64,000 bases of DNA. Source: Serripes groenlandicus (lineage: Eukaryota; Mollusca; Bivalvia; Cardiida; Cardiidae). The notes under the pieces are model-generated. The model was given only the letters and a program-made list of their open reading frames with translations. It had not been told where the DNA came from and searched no databases. The position numbers were made by a program, and so were the translations under genes. Of this stretch, positions 54,060 through 63,891 are shown in pieces. The stretch is taken from the NCBI GenBank assembly GCA_031761405.1, contig JASEVX010000012.1:23857165-23921164 (forward strand). The letters run 5' to 3'. How positions within the stretch are numbered: position 1 is the stretch's first letter; every line of letters starts with the position of its first letter.

Positions 54060-54257
54060 TTAACCCTTACCACATACAACGAATCTGCAACAGATGACTT
54101 TTTTAACATCTTGGGAAATATAATAGAGTGAAAAGTATGGTTAGTGAATAGTGTTGAAAACGTTGATAAGGAAGAAATTGCTCATTTTGTCACAATGATT
54201 TCAACAGTTGTCTGCTGCAGAGGCATCAGAAAGTGTCTTTATGTGGGAAAGGGTTAA
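54060..54257. mobile_element. TTAA-type MITE, central hairpin lost
   Basis: TTAA both ends; ttaacccttaccacataca and tatgtgggaaagggttaa; gttgtctgctgcagaggcat is kept. Confidence 0.75.
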
Positions 54258-54454
54258 TTAAATAAAATCTGTCGAAGTGCCATTGAAAATCTCAAGTATT
54301 AATTAAAATTGAAAACATGACGAAAGGCGAAATTACTCATAATGACCTTTCCTCCATAGACCTTTTAGTTTATGCCTGTTAGTGTTAGAAACATTGTGCT
54401 AGTTGCAACAACCTTTATAAATCATTGAATTCTAACTGAGTACCCTCATCTTCA

Positions 54455-54690
54455 TCAACTGCCTAAGTGGTGTAGTGGTAGAGTGTCTGCCTCGAGTGAA
54501 GGGGCCGGGTTGATTCAAAGACTTTAAAAATGGTAGTAATGGCTTTCCCTCCTTGGCGCTGAGGGTTGTGGGGTTTGGATAAATGTATAATGGATAAATA
54601 ATACTAGTTACTTACCCAGGAAACGTTGTAATACAACTGAACAATTGTTGAAAGCGGCATTAAATACTATGCAAACAAATAATCTCCATT
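54455..54690 (+). mobile_element. tRNA-derived SINE, third family
   Basis: A-box-like tggtgtagtggtagagtg, worn B box gggttgattcaaa, then tggctttccctccttggcgc and gttgaaagcggcattaaata. The head resembles the copies at 63779 and (reverse) 5292. Confidence 0.65.
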
Positions 54691-54768
54691 GACTAAGCTT
54701 TCACAGCTAGACAAAATGATTTTTGGAAATATATCTTTTTTTAGAAGGGCATTTTGTGTTATCCCTTT

Positions 54769-54980
54769 CCCACATGCAACAAATCTGCAGCAGCCGACTT
54801 TGAAAACGTAGTGACAAAAACCTAAAAAAATCTCTATAAAACATAGCTTAAATGTTAAATAAAGTTGAAAACATTGTGGCCAAAGGAGAAATTGCTCATC
54901 ATGTGCAATTTCACCTTAGGCAACAATGTTTTCAAAAGCTGCTGCTGCTACTGTGTCAAAATGCGTGAGAAAAGGATAAA
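54769..54980. mobile_element. TTAA-type MITE just upstream of exon 7
   Basis: Left end atccctttcccacatgcaac, gcagcagccgactttgaaaa, hairpin aggagaaattgctcatcatg, worn right end. It lies 56 bp before exon 7 and is inverted relative to the copy 41 bp after it. Confidence 0.75.
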
Positions 54981-55036
54981 TAATCTGTGTGCTGTAAGAG
55001 TCAATCATAATCAATGTCCTATTGTGTAACTTACAG

Positions 55037-55219
55037 CTTGTAGCCGGAAGTGCAATTCAAGCATTTGAAGAGGTGTGCCCAGAGAGAATTGACCTCATAC
55101 ACAAGAACTACCGAAAGCTGTGTAACTTACTCGTGGATGTCGAGGAGTGGGGACAGGTGGTCATCATAAACATGCTTACACGATACGCGAGAACACAGTT
55201 TCTGAACCCAAATAGGGAT
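55037..55219 (+). CDS. AP3B1: AP-3 beta exon 7
   Basis: Acceptor gtaacttacag, donor gat|gtaagt, 61 codons in phase 0: [60 protein letters not shown]. Near-identical to animal AP-3 beta; the WGQ..I..ML.RYAR stretch is an adaptin signature. Confidence 0.97.
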
Positions 55220-55260
55220 GTAAGTACAAAATGGGGACATGTGGTTTTTATAAACATGCT

Positions 55261-55490
55261 TTATCCCTTTCCCTCATATAGATGCTTTCTAACGCCTCTG
55301 CAGCAGACAGCTTTTTGAAAACATAGTGACAAAAGAAGAAATTGCACAAAACGTGCAATTTCTCCTTTTGTCACAATGTTTTCCACTTTTTGTCATAGGT
55401 TATCCATTCAATTATAGAGATTTTCTAAGTTTTGACAAAATACGTTCAAAGTCGTCTGCTGCAGAATTGCAGTATGAGGGAAAGGGTTAA
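55261..55490. mobile_element. TTAA-type MITE, full length, just downstream of exon 7
   Basis: Ends atccctttccctcatatag and atgagggaaagggttaa. Perfect central hairpin (agaaattgcacaaaacgtg then caatttctcctt), whose stem has changed from gctc/gagc to gcac/gtgc on both sides. Confidence 0.9.
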
Positions 55491-55568
55491 AGTGATGTAA
55501 ATACTAAAGAAAAAAACAAATGAGCAGTGTTTTTAGGAAAACCAACCTTTCAATTATTATTTCAACCT

Positions 55569-55691
55569 TTAACCCTTTCCCTCATACGACAATTCTGCAG
55601 CAGATGACATTGAACATATTTTGTCAAAAAATAGAAAATCTCTATAATTGAATGGATAACCTATGACTAAAGGTGGAAAACATTGTGGCAA
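55569..55691. mobile_element. TTAA-type MITE, left half only
   Basis: Excellent match (ttaaccctttccctcatac to aaaacattgtggcaaa), then abruptly unrelated sequence: the right half is deleted or replaced. Confidence 0.8.
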
Positions 55692-56340
55692 ATCGGCTGT
55701 CCTAGTCCAGTTGGGGATTTTTGTATGGCTTGCAATACTCCATTAACTTGTTAATTATGAAATAAGTGTGTTGAATGTAGTCGTACTTGAACATTTAAGT
55801 TGATTGTTACAGGTGATATACTGATACATATTTGTTAAATATATCAGTGCTTTCATTAAGCTGACGTGGACGTAATATACGTCCAAAAAATTCCCAAAAA
55901 CATCCGTAAATTTACACATGAACGTTTTCAGAATAACCCTAAATAAAGTATAAAGGGTGAAAGTGCAGAGGTGAACGTGTAAAACACCGATAATTGTCGC
56001 GTGTACGATTACACGCTTACCCGAGTTCTTATTTTGTGTACCAGACATCACCTTGTCAACCTCTTTGTTTGTAGGGAATGTAAAAAAAGGTAGTTTAACT
56101 TGATTACGCTAATTGGATTAAAAGTTTGCCTAATCCGACGACAGTCTTTCTTTCAAATACCGTTTATTATTTAATTAGGTCGGACGTTTTCTTTATCTTT
56201 TAAAAATATTTGATGACGAGAAATACCGATTATCACTTTGGTAACTATAAAATTCGGATGTTTTCTTTATCTGTTAAAAATATTTGTGTTGATTTATTCC
56301 AATTATCACTTCTGAAACTATAAATTGAAGTTATTTTTAC
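55692..56340. other. AP-3 intron 7 sequence without clear features
   Basis: No repeat or exon was recognised. It contains two related blocks (ttttctttatcttttaaaaa near 56187 and ttttctttatctgttaaaaa near 56262, each followed by atatttg), a local duplication of about 76 bp. Confidence 0.5.
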
Positions 56341-57800
56341 ATCACCTGAGCTTTGCTCAAGGTGAGTTATTGTGATCGCCTTTTGTCCGGCGTCCAGTGT
56401 GCGTCAACTTCTTCTCCTCAGTAACCAGTGGGTCAATTTGGATGAAACTTCACAGAAAGCATCCTCTCGATGACCTCATCAGAATTCCTTCAAATTTTTG
56501 GGATCCATGCAAAATTCTGGTTTCCATGGCAACGAAACTGAATAAACTTCAAAATTCTTCTTCTCCCAAACTGGCGGGCCGATTTTCAAATAATTATGCA
56601 GAAATGTTCCTTGGATGACCCTCTATGAGATTCCTTCAAGCCATGTTGATTGGTCGAAAAACATGGCCGCCGGGGGGGGGGGGGGGGGGGGGGGGGCTAT
56701 TTTGCCTTATATGGCTATAGTGAAAACTTAAAAAATCTTCTCCTCCGAAAGTGTCAGGCCTATTTTCATATAATTTTGTAGAAATGTTCCTTGGATGACC
56801 CTCTATCAGATTCCTTCAAGCCATGTTGATTTTTCGAAAAACATGGCTGCCAGGGGGGCAGGGCTATTTTGTCTTATATGGCTATAGTGAAAAATCTTCT
56901 CCGACGAAAGTGTCGGGCCGATTTTCAAATAATTTGGTAGAAATGTTCCTTAAGTGACCCACTATCAGATTCCTTCAAGCCATGTTGATTGGTCGAAAAA
57001 CATGGCCGCCAGTGGGCAGGGCTATTTTGCCTTATATGGCTATAGTGAAAACTTAAAAAATCTTCTCCTCCGAAAGTGTCAGGCCTATTTTCATATAATT
57101 TTGTAGAAATGTTCCTTGGATGACCCTCTATCAGATTCCTTCAAGCCATGTTGATTTTTCGAAAAACATGGCTGCCAGGGGGGCAGGGCTATTTTGTCTT
57201 ATATGGCTATAGTGAAAAATCTTCTCCGACGAAAGTGTCGGGCCGATTTTCAAATAATTTGGTAGAAATGTTCCTTAAGTGACCCACTATCAGATTCCTT
57301 CAAGCCATGTTGATTGGTCGAAAAACATGGCCGCCAGTGGGCAGGGCTATTTTGCCTTATATGGCTATAGTGAAAACTTAAAAAATCTTCTCCTCCGAAA
57401 GTGTCGCGCCGATTTTCAAATAATTTTGTAGAAATGTTCCTTGGATGACCCTCTATCAGATTCCTTCAAGCAAAGTTGATTGGGCGAAAAACATGGCTGC
57501 CAGGGGGTGGGGCTATTTCGTCTTATATGGCTATAGTGAACATGTTGATTGGTCAAAAAACATGGCCGCCAGTGGGCAGGGCTATTTTGCATTATATGGC
57601 TATAGTGAAAACTTAAAAAATCTTCTCCTCCAAAAGTGTCTGGCCGATTTGCAAATAATTTTGTAGAAATGTTCGTAGGGTGACCCTTTATCAGATTCCT
57701 TCAAGCCAAGTTGATTGGTCTGAAACTATGGCTGCCAGGGGGCGTGGCTTATATAGCTAATATAGGTGAGCGATTCCAGGGCCATCATGGCCCTCTTGTT
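56341..57800 (+). repeat. Hairpin-headed tandem array, 159-166-bp units in 325-bp pairs
   Basis: Head catcacctgagc / gctcaaggtgag, then gtccggcgtccag. Unit starts (gaaatgttcc) at 56601, 56781, 56940, 57106, 57265, 57431 and 57666. 56781, 57106 and 57431 are 325 bp apart and match best, so a two-unit block was duplicated. Units carry ccatgttgattggtcgaaaa, catggccgcca and tatatggctatagtgaaaac. A poly-G run of about 24 is near 56673. It ends gggccatcatggccctcttg. Confidence 0.9.
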
Positions 57801-58557
57801 TTTATTCTGTATGCATAACTCCAAAATGGCAGATGTCAAATAATTTTTTGCCGAGATTTTTCGAAAATTCGACTCTGAAGGAGAATTTGAGGGCATTAAA
57901 AGTGCTGATTTTATAAATATTAGTTAGACGACTTTATGCTTCTCTGCCATATCTTGATAATGACATTTCTCGCAATTAACAGCTGAATTGTTTGCGAGAA
58001 ATTAGCAAACCACTCATCCCCCTATTCGGTCTGGACTTTTTGTTGACATTGCCAGCAAAGCTTGACCGGTTGTCATTATTATTAAAATCAAATAAAGAAA
58101 CACTAAATTTTATTTAAAGAGATGTATATCTCAAACGACCCTTTGCTTTGTAATAGTTATTAAAATGAAAAAAATAAACATTCATTTTTGTTTAAATAGA
58201 TGTGTAACCAAAACGTCCCAGACACATATCAATGACATAAGAAATATCATTTCTCCTTCTCCCTAAATCAATGTTCGCACTGCAAGTTTGCCCATGAAAA
58301 TGTGTTAAATTAATACAATAAAATTTATTTAATTAATAAAAGTAAATAAATAAATAAGCATTCCTGTTAACGACAAATACAAAACTTCCAGGATTCTGAC
58401 AAAAAATCCTAAAAATTTGGCCAGGAATTGGCCCTTAATGAAAGCACTGATATATTTCAAGTTTTCCTACAATGCTTCAACTCTGTACCAATATAAGGCA
58501 TATTTTTGAAAGGTGTTGCATTTGTAATCCTCAATTGTTTTCAAGGCAGACAAATCT

Positions 58558-58722
58558 TTACCCTTTCCCACATAAAAACGCATCTGCAGCAGATAACTCT
58601 GTAAACATAATGGCAAAATTGTTGAAAATATCTCTAAATGAAAGTTAAGTGAATAAATGAAGTTGGAATCACTGCTGCACAAGAAGAAATCGCTTGTTTT
58701 GAGTAAATCCTCATTTTGTTAA
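58558..58722. mobile_element. TTAA-type MITE left half, just upstream of exon 8
   Basis: taccctttcccacataaaaa, catctgcagcagataact, aagaagaaatcgcttgtttt. It ends about 48 bp before exon 8. Confidence 0.65.
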
Positions 58723-58769
58723 AATATCATATTTGGTCAACATTGAAGTTCTTGTTTTTGTATTCCCAG

Positions 58770-58961
58770 GACGTCGGTGAGACTGTTGATAAACCATTTT
58801 ATGAAGATGAAGATAAGGATGATGATGAAGACGATGATGATGATGATGATGATGACGATGAAAAAGATGGCAAACCAAAATGTAAGCCCTATGAAATGGA
58901 CGCCGATCACAGAATGATACTGAGGCAATGCAAGCCACTCTTGAATAGCAGGAATGCTTCT
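58770..58961 (+). CDS. AP3B1: AP-3 beta exon 8, with acidic insert
   Basis: Acceptor gtattcccag, donor tct|gtaagc, 64 codons in phase 0. It begins DVGETVDKPFYEDED and then an Asp run made by gat repeats (about 58818-58860), then KPKCKPYEMDADHRMILRQC and KPLLNSRNAS. An acidic, length-variable loop at this place is known in AP-3 beta; the flanks are conserved. Confidence 0.95.
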
Positions 58962-58988
58962 GTAAGCAGTTAGTTTTTATATGTCTCT

Positions 58989-59056
58989 CTAACCCTTTCC
59001 CTTATACGGACACTTTCAGAAGCCTCTTCAGCAATTTCTTTATTTCTCACAATGTG
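58989..59056. mobile_element. TTAA-type MITE fragment
   Basis: taaccctttcccttatacgg, actttcagaagcctcttcag, then the tail of the hairpin. It starts 28 bp after exon 8. Confidence 0.6.
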
Positions 59057-59057
59057 G

Positions 59058-59217
59058 TTAACCCTTTCCCACATACATTAAAACTGCAGCAAAATATCTC
59101 CATAATTGACAGTTCAATTATTAAATAGAGTTGAAAACATTTTGGTAAAAAAAATGCTCATTATGAGCAATTTCTCCTTTTGCCACAATGTTTTCAAAAG
59201 TCGTCTTCTTCTGATTT
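59058..59217. mobile_element. TTAA-type MITE, right end worn
   Basis: Begins ttaaccctttcccacatac directly after the previous fragment. Central hairpin aaatgctcattatgagcaat is kept. It ends at gtcgtcttcttctg. Confidence 0.7.
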
Positions 59218-59423
59218 TTAATAATAATGTCATAATTGCCAATAATATATATGGGCCACTCCATGGGAAAACCGGTGATAGTGACAGCATTTTCGATTTT
59301 GGGATTTTTACATGTTCATATAGTCCAACCTGTCTAGTTTTGCATGATATATATGTGGACTTCGTATGACACATATTGACGCCGTAATGCACGTCAATAA
59401 TAGACGTGTGTTACTAATTGCTG

Positions 59424-59443
59424 AAATGACGTCGACGTCATTT
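59424..59443. promoter_or_regulatory. Perfect 20-bp palindrome with two overlapping CREs
   Basis: aaatgacgtcgacgtcattt reads the same on both strands and contains TGACGTC and GACGTCA, each a near-complete bZIP (CREB/ATF) site. Further acgtca words lie at 59366-59480. It is in AP-3 intron 8, so an intronic regulatory element is possible. Confidence 0.4.
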
Positions 59444-59499
59444 TCATGATTTATGTTCGACGCTCAAACATTTACGTCATTTACAGCAAAGTTATCCTT

Positions 59500-61975
59500 A
59501 ATTGTATCAAAATGGTTTGAGTACATTTTAAGTCATGCAGCGTATAACTTCACCTGTAAAACAGAACTACATGGAATGGTAGTGCACTTTAAATCACGGC
59601 GTTTTGAACAAGATGTTAGGGTCGTGCTGAAATAAAAGTACATGTATGACATGGTGTTGGTATTTCCTGTGCTGCGCGAACAATAATTATACGTATCAAC
59701 ATGATTATTTGAATGCCGTCGGGTGCATCGATTGCTTACAAACTTGGGAACAAATCCGGAAAATATATTCAATCTAGATCTACTATATCGAAGGAATTGA
59801 ATCGCATATATTTAGATTCGGCTTTTCTTATAGTAATCGTTTAACGAGTACTTATTTCAAATGTATCAAATTTCCTCAAACCTGTGTGGTTTGAGATTAT
59901 AGCGACTTTATAAAGATCTGAGATCAGTGTCCGAGATCATGTCGGTGCACTACCAATTATCAATTGACAATAGTCAAACCAACTCTTTAGTACTCTTGGT
60001 TGTTTGGATAGTACTACGAAAGCTCCGGTCTGTCTGTGTTGTATAACTGAAGTGTTGAATGACATTTAACAAATAACAACAACAAACTTGCATCACAATC
60101 AGAGTACGCCTAGTTATATAAGTAAATTTAATTTAACAAATGATGATATGTGTTACCATTTTCTCTTATTTAAATTCAGATACGCAACATTCTGCTTTAA
60201 TTTGTTATAATCAAACAACACTTGGTTCATTAGTGCAGGAAGACATGGCAGTTGGGATAAATAGATAACATGTTCAGGTGTGGTTTTGTCAAATAAAACA
60301 TTCAGATCTGCATTATTCTGCATTCATGACAGCTGGTATAAATAGATAACAACATGTTCAGGTGTGTTTTTGTCAATTAAAATATTCATATCTGCAATAT
60401 TCTGCATTCTTGACAGCTGGGACAACACAAGTCGATGTGTCATGCAATACCAAACCAACCAACAGAGATTTTCAATCAATACCGATTTCATTTATATTTC
60501 ATACTTAAGTTGGCTTTTAAAATTTCTTTCAAACTTACTCTCAGGAAGAATGTAAAACTGCTTGAACAAGGGCGACCTTGACCAGACTGAACAAATGCAT
60601 AAGCTTATCAGGATTTCATTTGTCACAAATTCATGAAGATGATATTACCATATATATATAATATAGCATAGCTCTACATCATGTCCTATGTCATGTACCA
60701 TGTAACATCTTGATTTGGATGCAGAATAAATAACAACCACCAGGCAGATCTTTCATGTTGGCATCATGTAAAAGTGTACACCACCGCTGCAAGGCGGCTT
60801 TACATTGTATTGAAAAGAAATAAATACCCTTTACATTTACAGACAGTCAGTTGCCTAGAATGAATAATGGGTTGAATATTGCTAGAAAAACCTCATAGTA
60901 AAAACTACATGTTATCACCGTATAAACAGAAGTATCGTTGAAAGTGAAATTATCAAACCTGAATCACAGGATACAGCATAAACCAAACAACTGGTCAAGA
61001 TCCTAGCTTTCATCAAACTGCGTTTTCTCCATGGTTTAAACAATATTTAGAATCATTGTTGCTTTATGAATTCATTAGATTACAACATAAACAGTTATTC
61101 CAGGATTCTTCTTGCCATCTTATACAAACCATTTTGATATAAGATCCATTTCTCCATGATCTCAATCTGAGAAAAGACTGGTCTATGCAATCGTGTAATT
61201 GGATTCAAACGTAAAATTCTCGAAAGCATTGATAACTAGATCTCCAATGGTTGAAGTTAAGATCATACTGAGATACGCGGATTGATCTAGATCTACACTG
61301 GTTCAATATGCCACGAACGTTTGCTTTTTATCTGGTCAAATAATTGAAAAACGAAACTGAAAATGTGATAAATTGGCTTGTAATGTATTGTACCGTATGT
61401 ATTTTTCATTTATACATAATCCATGTACATGTATGTAAGTCTATGAAAATTGAAACCCGATTGTTTATGGCTTTCACGAATGAAACCCGCCTCTTAAACA
61501 GATTATACATATTATATATCTTCTATTATAAATGCAGATTGATGTAGTACATGTAGAATGGAACAAACATATTTCCAGGTCAGCCTTCTGCAAGTGCAAC
61601 ACCGGTTGAGAAATTATTTCATGATCAATATTTCTTACAAATCACGTATTAAAGCATTAACGCAATATAGTACTAATAGCACCGTTTATCTTGAGTCGGT
61701 ATGTTGTGTACATAATATATTGAGCTGTTTTCGACAAGTGTATATTAAGATCTACCCGCACATATATCACACATGAGCCAGGTGTATACTGTTTGTCAGA
61801 AGTATAACAAAGGGTTCTACATATACACCTAGATGCGGATTAAATTGTATGGATTTGCACGCTGATCTGTTTCTTTAATGCTCGCAAATGCATGAAGGTT
61901 TGTTTTCGTTAAGCAACGCTCAGTTATACATCTATTATTGAATAATAATGACACAAAACAATATGTTTTGTATCT
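59500..61975. other. AP-3 intron 8 sequence, mostly unique
   Basis: No exon or MITE was recognised. It holds a duplication of about 115 bp in tandem (60240-60420; agataacatgttcaggtgtg and agataacaacatgttcaggt) and a TA run near 60652. Confidence 0.5.
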
Positions 61976-62640
61976 GCAATTTCATCCGATTCACACGGTT
62001 TTATTTCATAGACTTTTGTTTTTCTATGACTTTAAGTTCAACACCTTATTGAGGGCTATATATTATATTTACTTTTCGCAGATGCAGATAAACTTTTTTC
62101 ATACAGTCATGTATAACAGCAGCGTTAAAATATATTCAGTATGTATTTAAATTGATAGTTGATGGCAATGAATAGGTATTATATACACACAAATTTCACA
62201 TGATCAAACCAAAAAAAAAATAAAAAATATGTGTCAATGGTAAAAACCATTTCAAGACAACCTCAGAAACATATTTTTAATTCTTAAACATAAATGGATC
62301 ATTGAAAGGGGGAATATTCACTCACTAAATAGTTAAACATATTGATAGACAAATATATCTGTTTACTAATCTTACACGCTCGTGTTTGTTGGATGTTTTG
62401 AATTAATAATAACGTCTTCTAATAAATTGGGCAGATTAACCGGCAGTAACAGTATTATTATATATCGCTCTTCATTTCATCCCTCGATGAACATGATGTT
62501 TATAAACCAAATCAAACTTTGTGTAAACATGTCATTTTACTGCAGCGTCACTCACACACAAATGACGTCAAACTTTGAGTGATGAGTACGTCATTTCTTA
62601 TGCTATGTCACTATCACCGGTTTTCTCATGGAGCGGCCCA
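61976..62640 (+). repeat. Long dispersed repeat, longest copy
   Basis: 61976-62503 matches 11830-12365, and 62504-62640 matches 31706-31843. This copy therefore joins the two segments and is probably closest to the intact repeat. No ORF; it contains caccggttttctcatgg at its end. Confidence 0.85.
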
Positions 62641-62759
62641 TATATATGACAAAATCTATGAAAATGTTACTATTTATCTTTCAGAACACCATGTATCTTA
62701 TGTCGGTGTTATAGTTAACTTCATCACTCTGTCTTGAATTATGTTTCAGTTATGTTGTA

Positions 62760-62987
62760 TTAACCCTTTCCCTCATACGACAATTCTGAAGCAGACGACT
62801 TTAAACATATTTTGTCAAAACATAGAAAATCTCTTTAATTGAATAGATAACCTATGACAAAAAGTGGAAAACATTGTGGCAAAAGGAGAAATTGCACGAT
62901 TTGTGCAATTTCTCCTTTTGTCACTATGTTTTCAAAAAGCCGTCTGCTGCAGAGGCCAGAAAGCGTCTATATGAGGGAAAGGGTTGA
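62760..62987. mobile_element. TTAA-type MITE, full length
   Basis: Left end ttaaccctttccctcatac, right end tatgagggaaagggtt (TTAA now ttga). The hairpin stem is gcac/gtgc rather than gctc/gagc, as in the 55261 copy but in the opposite sense. Confidence 0.85.
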
Positions 62988-63070
62988 GGGCTGTTTAGCA
63001 TTATTGCGAAATAAATATCTTGTATCCTGAATCTTGTTCCAAAAAATCCATTTTTGATCTCTGAAAGTCT

Positions 63071-63140
63071 TTGTTGTGGGCGCTCAATCAGAAGACATTT
63101 TCTCCGTTAGATGATTCATTTGAGTACCCCGTAAATAAGG
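63071..63140. mobile_element. Diverged hairpin of the 1405-type MITE
   Basis: tttgttgtgggcgctcaatc and tgagtaccccgtaaataagg are the remains of the two hairpin arms. The outer ends are not recognisable. Confidence 0.45.
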
Positions 63141-63218
63141 TTAAACTGAGTAACAATAGAGATATTTTGGGTAAAAGAATTGTTTACTGTTCCCTTTTCA
63201 GGGCCTCTGTATAACTCT

Positions 63219-63428
63219 TATCACTTTCCCAGGTATGACAAATCTGCAGCAGACGACTTTCGTATGTATACATCTAGACAAAAATATGGAAAATCAACGT
63301 GAAAAAATAGTATAGTTATTGAAAAGAGTTGAAATCATTGTGTCAAAGAGAGAATTTGCTCTTTATGAATTTCTCAAGTACTTTGCTGCAGAGGTGTCAG
63401 AAAGTGTCTGTATGTGGGAAAGGGTTAA
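63219..63428. mobile_element. TTAA-type MITE, decayed left end
   Basis: cactttcccaggtatgacaa, gcagcagacgacttt, right end gtatgtgggaaagggttaa. It directly adjoins the next copy. Confidence 0.7.
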
Positions 63429-63429
63429 T

Positions 63430-63622
63430 CAACTCTTTCTCTCATACACATGCTTTCTGATTCCTCTGTAGCGGATGCCTTTTGAAAGCAATTTCTCCTT
63501 TTGCCACGATGTTTTCAACTTTATTAAAAAAAATGGCCTTCCTTTTTTAGAGATTCCATATTTTTGACTTGATGTTTGCATAGTCATCTGATGTAGATTT
63601 GTTGCATTAGGGAAAAGGTTAA
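63430..63622. mobile_element. TTAA-type MITE abutting the exon 9 acceptor
   Basis: aactctttctctcatacaca, gattcctctgtagcggatgc, right end ttagggaaaaggttaa. Only 28 bp, all of the polypyrimidine tract, separate it from exon 9. Confidence 0.75.
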
Positions 63623-63650
63623 ACATTTTATTCATAATTTTGCTTTATAG

Positions 63651-63748
63651 GTAGTAATGGCTGTGGCCCAGCTTTATCATCATCTGGCGCCCAGAGGAGA
63701 GGTTGGAACCGTAGCCAAGTCACTGATTAGGCTTCTCCGAAGTCACAA
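63651..63748 (+). CDS. AP3B1: AP-3 beta exon 9
   Basis: Acceptor ttttgctttatag, donor aa|gtaagt. 32 codons plus two bases: [20 protein letters not shown] then [12 protein letters not shown]. It continues the trunk; the next exon is beyond the window. Confidence 0.95.
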
Positions 63749-63778
63749 GTAAGTATTTAGTTGCAGTTTTAAACTTAC

Positions 63779-63891
63779 CATCTCGGTGGTGTTATGGTCA
63801 AGTGTCTGCCTTGGTGCAGAAGTTCGCTGTTTGATTATCGGCTGGGTCATACCAGTCTTAACAAATGGCTTCCTTCCTTGGCACTCCGGAT
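63779..63891 (+). mobile_element. tRNA-derived SINE, third family, cut by a MITE
   Basis: A-box-like tggtgttatggtcaagtgtc, worn B box, then aatggcttccttccttggca. It stops at the TTAA of the MITE at 63892. Confidence 0.55.

Noticed and set aside
58711..58938. His-rich minus-strand frame
   Set aside because: It is the complement of the gat repeats that encode the Asp run in AP-3 exon 8.
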